Source: Helianthus annuus
Lineage: Eukaryota > Streptophyta > Magnoliopsida > Asterales > Asteraceae
Assembly (NCBI RefSeq): GCF_002127325.2
Contig: NC_035449.2
Location: 144,560,946 to 144,624,945, forward strand
Direction of reading: 5' to 3'
Length of the DNA: 64,000 nucleotides
The translations under genes were made by a program, and so were the position numbers. Below, piece by piece: positions 58,793 to 64,000 of this stretch. How positions within the stretch are numbered: position 1 is the first letter of the stretch; each line of letters starts with the position of its first letter. Below the pieces are notes generated by a model. The model worked only from the letters and a program-made list of their open reading frames with translations, did not search any database and was not told the origin of the DNA.

Positions 58793-59010
58793 CGAAAGCA
58801 TGAATGATGTATTAGAATCCGCGAGACGGATTCAAAGCATGAAAGGAACGAAAGCATGAATGATGTGTTAGAATCCGCGAGACAGATTCGAAGCATGAAA
58901 GGAATGAAAGCATGAAAGATGTGTTAGAATCCGCGAGACGGATTCGAAACAAAGAAAGAATAAAAGTATGAATAATATGTTAGAAACCGCGCGACGGGTT
59001 CAAAACATAA
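58793..59010 (+). repeat. 56-bp tandem hairpin array in E, about four copies
   Basis: The core GAATCCG-CGAGA-CGGATTC (7-bp stem) begins at 58815, 58871 and 58927, with a diverged copy at 58983, so the period is exactly 56 bp. The intervening DNA is a GAAAGCATGAA-like repeat. Confidence 0.82.
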
Positions 59011-60742
59011 TGAATGATAAGAATGAAAAGATTCTAATATGTAAGTAGTTACAGACTAAGCAAGTAAATACGCTTTACAAAGCAAATATTATCCAAGTTA
59101 TGTCTTAAATGTATAAATATATATATATATATATATATGAATATGTTTGCATGTAAGAATGGTTAAATAGACGAATGAGTCATGTGGTTCATATGGTAAT
59201 CGTTATTCAAACCCAATATATTTAATGTTTTTGAATTGTTAAGTTTATTACTCATAGGTGAGCATAATGTTCGGCACGCAAACCAAAATTTGACAAAAGA
59301 AAGAAGTTTTGAACATGTTATGTGTTAGACATATTAGTAATCGACTCTTCGGAGTCATAATGAATAACGGGCTACGACCCGGACAATAATTGAAGTATGA
59401 CTGAGAAGAGTAAGTTTGTTAAAGAATACCGAAAAGATGTAGTGAAGTCCTTACAAATAAGCATGAATGGAAAGAAGTACGCACGTGTACTTCATTATAT
59501 CGATGATAAATAAGAAATGCATGTAACGAAATGGAATGTGTGATATGTAGTAATGTGTATGTAGGAGTAAGTAGAAAAGTTATAGGTGACCAATCACTTG
59601 GTAGGCGGAATGTTTGTATGAAATGGGCTAACCGCCAATCTTGTAGATGTTAATGGCAGAACTCTAATGGGATGAAACCAATCAATTGGTGAAAGGTTGT
59701 GCACAAGTAGAAGCTCGTGAAGAAGCAGATCGACCCGATTTACAGATCGTGAGAGGTGCAATGAAAGCAAGGTTAGTAACATATTTAACTAATGTCGAAT
59801 AGGTATGGTAGGGTATGGAATGTTTAATTTTTAAAAATTGACATAAGAAGAAAAACTATGTCATTAAGAAGTAAATCTTAAAAGTTTTGAGCGAAAATTT
59901 TGGGTACCGGTTAAATTCTCGTATGAAGAACCTGCATGATACACTTGCTTAGGCAAATTAAGTAATGCATGAATTGAGGGGAATAGTAATGTAGAAGGAA
60001 TGAGACAATTTGAAGGTAACGAAAAGGTACGCATGATACAAGTAACTATAGTAAACGTAGGACGATGTCAACTTTAGAGTTAAGCGCGTATATGTGACTA
60101 TGAAATAGTAGTTTTGTTGCGATAACAAAACAAGAACTAAATATTATATGATATATGCATAGAATGTAATTTTAAGAGATGAGATGAAGGTATTAGATTC
60201 GTTATGAACGGATCATATGAATGTATGTATGACTACAGGTTGGAGAAGTATGTATATAGACCCGTTATTAACAGGTAAAGGAAATGAGAATGTTATGTGA
60301 AAGTATGGTATGGATAGTATGGGCTTATTAGGAAAAAGTCAGTCATATGAATAATTTATGAATCAAGAATAGATAGTTACCTATCATGATGAGGTACCAG
60401 TCAAAGTTAGACATATATGCGTGTGTATAAATTACTAAACAAGGTTGTATAGTTGACAAAAATAATATGAAAGTTGAGATAAACAAAAAGATATATAATG
60501 AACATGATATACGAGTAATAGAATAATTAATGAACCACTAGCTATGAAGTGCGTTAAAAATTAGCGTTATTAGTGAAAGCGACACTAATAAGAACTGTGG
60601 GACGGGTTCTTGAGGATAGAAGATTGTCATTAAGATGGGTTAGCGGTCGTGTTAATGAGCTCAAAGAAAAGATAATTAGAGTTAAATAAAAAAAATATGA
60701 GAAAGGTTTCGGGGACGAAACCTATTTTAAGGAGGGTAGACT

Positions 60743-63640
60743 TGTAACGCCCAAAAACTTGAATTACTAAATTTGTTAGTGTGACCCCATGTTTAATAAA
60801 ATGGAATGTAATAACTAGGTTATTATACCTAGTCAAATGTTTAGCAAACAAATAAAGGAACAAACTTGAGGGACCAAAGATGAACAAGGGGAAAGTTATG
60901 TTTTAATTGACAAAACACACACACAAACACACACATCTCGTGTGTTCTGGAACGATCAGGAGGGCTCCAAAGGAGCCAAACCCTAGTTCTTCAAAAAGCT
61001 TCAAATCGAAGGATGAATCAAGGCTTAAATTCATGAATGAACATGGATTAATGACCACCATCACGAGGGGATCATAAGGTATGTTTCAAAATTAAGATTG
61101 GTGATCTTGTATGAAGTGGGTTATGCTTTAATCCGTGAATTAGGATGAAATTGAGTACGAGTATGTGTTAGTATCATGATATAGAACATAGATTATACAT
61201 GGTTTGGGTTAATTTGATGATAGGAAGTGAAAACCCACTTAGAGTAGAAGGGTATGAGTTGTAAAGTGTGAAATTGGAGGAGATTATGTATGATGATTGT
61301 TTTTATTAGTGAAATTGTTAGCTAGAACTGAATTAGAAGAAAAGTTATGTGAAATCTATTGAAGTTGATGTTCTTGATGATATTGACATGAATTGGTCAT
61401 GATATGCAAATGATACTTGTATACTATGCTTAATTAATGGTACGCCCACCAAGTGTATGATGAAATGCTTAAGAGAAGTTAGGATGCAAAATTTTATGAA
61501 AAAGCTTGGTGTGCATAGGAACGAAATACGAAAATGATGGCATGATCATGTTAAATTACTAATTTGAATATGGTTGTAAGCACATTTGCATCGAGAGTAG
61601 GTAATGTATATGGTGCCTTTCGTATAGCCTATTTTGATATTACAAGTAGATGAGAATAAGTCGAAAGTTCACATGATGAATTGTTGACTTCTGAAAGTCA
61701 ACTACGCATAAGAAGCATGATATGATTTGTTGTCGTAAAAGTAGGTTTATAGGAAGTCGTAAGTTACATGTTATGTCAATACGTGATATTTGTGATGGCA
61801 TGATGAATTACACGAGTTTGAAAGGATATGAAATTGATTATATGTCTTATGCTTGTTAGTTGTGACTAAAGAAAGTCAAATGCGAAATATGCGATTGATA
61901 TGATAGTTAACATGTACAATTGTGCATGCTAACGAGAATGTGATTTGGTGGCATGAAAGTAGAGGAATCATGTCGAGATGGACTCAAACATGAAAGGCTA
62001 ATGGGTCAAGAGAAGGCAAGGAAGCTGATAGGCACGCGGATGCATAAGGTAAGTGATTTCCATAATCACTTCTTAGTTTGTTTAAGTAATATAGTGTTTT
62101 AATTAATTAAACATGATGTTTGAGGTCAAATATGTGTTGAAGTCTTTCGTCGTAGATGATGGGATTAAAGTTGATTAAACGCCTATGATGGGTATATTGG
62201 GCAAACGATCTTAAAAGTAGTTTAGAAACAAGCCATTTGATTAGTGTAATGTTTTGGTCAAGTATTAAAGTGGGGAGTATGGTTTGGTAAGTCATAGACC
62301 ACTTAATGCGCAAATACCCTTAACGGGTCAAGATAAGCTTTTGAGTGTAAATGGGTGGAAAAAGGTGTAAGGTATCCGGGAATGAATCTTTTATGATAGA
62401 TGACCTTGAAATTATTAAGTTCATACGAAGTTAAGGTCAAACCAACAAGTTATGTTGATAAATGCATGAACGGGTCAAAATTTGGTAAAAAGGGCATCAA
62501 GCCGAAGGCTAAAAGTCCCAAATTTTGGTAGTCCAAATATGGGATTTTTACCCCATGTGATGGAGGATCAAATTACGATCACGTAGGAAAAAGAATCGTG
62601 TAAATCGGATCAAAATTGAGTAAGTTATGAACGTTTAGGCAGAAAATATGAAATTCGCGAGTCAGACCTGGAATTCAGCGCCCAGTGCGCCAAAAACAAC
62701 GCCTAGTGCGCCAATTGTTATTTTCCTTCTGTGGTGCGCTGAAATCAGCGCCTAGTGGCGCCGATTGTTACCATGTGGCCGTCGTGCGACGCGACGGGTG
62801 CATAATTTGGCCAAAGTTGTTTATTGGTCTCGTTTTGTCTTGGGAACTCGTTTAAATGCGTTTTAATCTACGTATGACTAATTTAACTTACATTTTATGA
62901 GTATGTATGTTTATATGTATGTAGGTAGGTATGTATGAACCTATGTACGTATGCGGATATGTATGTGTGTATGTATATATATGTTTTTATGTATGTAAAT
63001 AGGTATGTATGAACTTATGCATGTATGTAGATAAGTATGTTGGTATGTAAGTATGTACGAGGGTAAATACGTATGTAGGTAGGTAGGTATGTGGGTAGGC
63101 ATGTATGCAAGTAGGGATGCACGTATGTATGTATGTACGGTTGTATATTTGTAGGTATGTATGCAGGTTTTCAATATGATTGAATACTGATGTTATTAAT
63201 AATGTACCTCGGGTATAAGATGTAATGCAGGTATGATGCTGAAGTCTCACCAGGAATTGATGGTCAGATGACATGCTTAAATGTAAAGGGATAACGGAAT
63301 GAAGAATATACGAGGATGAATCTTGTCTTTATTTATGATGTGTACTAATGATATGATTGTATTTGGTGAGTGCAGGCGTTACCAATCACGGAATCTCATC
63401 ACGAGGAGTAAAGATCGAAGACCGAGTCGCGGGACGGATTGTACGGGAGAGGTTGGATTATGTAATATATTGAAGATAAGTTATGTTATTAATTTGTGAA
63501 TGAGTTCAATTGATGCATTTAATTTAAAAGAGTTATCTTTAAAAAGATTTTAAAGATCGTCAAGACGCTTGTAACGAAAGAAATTTTATGGTACGAATTT
63601 CCGCTGCGACATTTTACTAAATGCGTGTTAGGGTCTTACA
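60743..63640 (+). repeat. 3' LTR of E (2898 bp)
   Basis: Partner of 55314-58211. Differences seen near 61089, 61125, 61227, 61422, 62641 and 63267. Confidence 0.93.
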
Positions 63641-63645
63641 GTTTA

Positions 63646-63987
63646 TGTGACAAATGTAATACGGGCCAGAGCCCAATTCATGTATGGGAGGTTGTGGTAT
63701 ATAAACAACCTTTTGCTACAAGTTTAGGGTTAGACTTTTGGAGATAGTAGAGAGCATTCGAATTGAGAGAGTTAAGAACAAACAAAAATCGGCTGTTAGG
63801 TTCTTGGAGATCGTAAAACGTTTTCTAAGGTTTGATAATCACAGAAGATCAGTTTGAAAGATTGTGTGTTCAAGTTCTTTTCTTCAACATATTCTTGTTT
63901 CTGTATTCGAAGGTTTATCAAGGGGATTCCGCACCCTTGATAGATTAACAGTCTTGTTACGATCCATACGGGATAAAGGGACTTACA
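63646..63987 (+). repeat. 3' LTR of D, second part
   Basis: Completes the D LTR after E and ends GGGACTTACA before the AATGA duplication. Relative to the 5' LTR it lacks about 9 bp near 63811 and has a few substitutions. Confidence 0.9.
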
Positions 63988-64000
63988 AATGAACAAAAGA

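Larger units (their letters stand above)
58212..60742 (+). other. E internal region, noncoding and hairpin-rich
   Basis: No retrotransposon protein is encoded. It holds a 56-bp hairpin array (58793-59010), an (AT)n run near 59117-59140, a hairpin with a C(TTCG)G loop at 59342-59355, ACCAATCAATTGGT near 59677-59690, and the terminal hairpin GGTTTCGGGGACGAAACC (60705-60722) followed by the AAGGAGGGTAGA tract (60729-60740). Confidence 0.75.
55314..63640 (+). mobile_element. Element E: coding-free gypsy-type element with 2.9-kb LTRs
   Basis: 8327 bp: two LTRs of exactly 2898 bp, with about six differences by eye, a perfect GTTTA duplication (55309-55313 and 63641-63645), a tRNA-Met primer site, a 2.5-kb internal region without recognisable genes, and a gypsy-type terminal hairpin and tract. 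It is non-autonomous (LARD-like), related to F by layout: same LTR start, an ACACACAAACACACAC tract, ATGT-rich tract, GC boxes, splice-like signals and primer-side hairpin. It is the youngest and deepest layer of the nest. Confidence 0.93.
45753..63987 (+). mobile_element. Element D: Ty1/copia Sirevirus-type element hosting E
   Basis: The duplication AATGA (45748-45752 and 63988-63992) is perfect. Parts: 5' LTR, tRNA-Met primer site, about 1-kb leader with a 20-bp periodic array, long gag with coiled coil, pol in the copia order (protease, integrase, RT, RNase H), about 1.5-kb 3' noncoding region with several purine tracts, and a 3' LTR cut by E. The long coiled-coil gag and reiterated tracts fit the Sirevirus lineage, although the LTRs (497 bp) are short for it. 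Stops in gag and pol make this copy defective. Confidence 0.9.
3098..64000 (-). mobile_element. Element H: minus-strand Athila-like element, host of four insertions
   Basis: The 3' LTR is 3098-4763, with its polypurine tract on the right. Visible internal pieces are 4764-6844, 14121-14365, 30713-31634 and 40315-40358, separated by complete insertions G, B and F, each with a perfect 5-bp duplication, and then by element I. The visible internal total is about 3.3 kb and encodes only an Athila-type ORF1, so H was non-autonomous. The 5' LTR should lie to the right of the window. H sits inside the LTR of J. Confidence 0.75.
40359..64000 (+). mobile_element. Element I: plus-strand Athila-like non-autonomous element hosting D
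   Basis: 5' LTR 40359-42078, tRNA-Asp-like primer site, 3.5-kb internal region, 3' LTR from 45621 interrupted at 45752 by D and resuming after 63992. It shares LTR, primer site, GC boxes and 3' noncoding region with G and H, but its coding part is a gag knuckle plus retropepsin-like protein, different from both. No reverse transcriptase or integrase is present. The right end is past the window, so the duplication cannot be checked. Confidence 0.82.

Overview
The window is plant nuclear DNA made entirely of nested LTR retrotransposons; I found no host gene, rRNA or tRNA gene. Evidence for a plant: Ty3/gypsy and Ty1/copia polyproteins of plant type, primer-binding sites for initiator tRNA-Met and a tRNA-Asp-like primer, Athila-type ORF1, and 5-bp target-site duplications (TSDs). 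The protein style suggests a large-genome eudicot, possibly Asteraceae, but that is a guess.

Layout, with elements named here A to K. 1-681: 3' end of a copia element (K), lying in the leader of J. 682-3097: J, a minus-strand gypsy element whose LTR is cut at 3098. From 3098 to beyond the window: H, a minus-strand Athila-like element holding four insertions: G (6850-14120, Athila-like, minus, TSD GTTTT), B (14371-30712, gypsy, minus, TSD TCCTT), F (31635-40309, coding-free gypsy-type, plus, TSD GGTTT) and I (40359 to beyond the window, Athila-like, plus). B contains A (18461-27422, chromovirus-like gypsy, plus, TSD ATTAC). The 3' LTR of I contains D (45753-63987, copia of Sirevirus type, plus, TSD AATGA), and the 3' LTR of D contains E (55314-63640, coding-free gypsy-type, plus, TSD GTTTA). 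The deepest chain is J>H>I>D>E, five levels.

Coding content. A keeps a nearly complete gag-pol frame with three premature stops and a lost protease aspartate, plus two extra ORFs ahead of gag. D keeps gag and pol with in-frame stops. H, G and I share LTRs, primer site and 3' noncoding region, yet each carries a different small coding module and none has reverse transcriptase. The ORF1 of H is cut by B and G but becomes one open 381-codon frame when both insertions and one copy of each TSD are subtracted. E and F have long LTRs and no recognisable genes; their internal regions consist largely of small hairpins, partly in tandem arrays.

The least expected signals are non-coding: paired GC-rich, mostly palindromic 12-bp boxes at a fixed 21-bp period in three unrelated families (similar arrays at 18-24 bp in three others), often just upstream of a TATA box; a hairpin with compensating base changes just before the polypurine tract of every gypsy-type 3' end visible; and conserved splice-site-like signals in the long LTRs of E and F.
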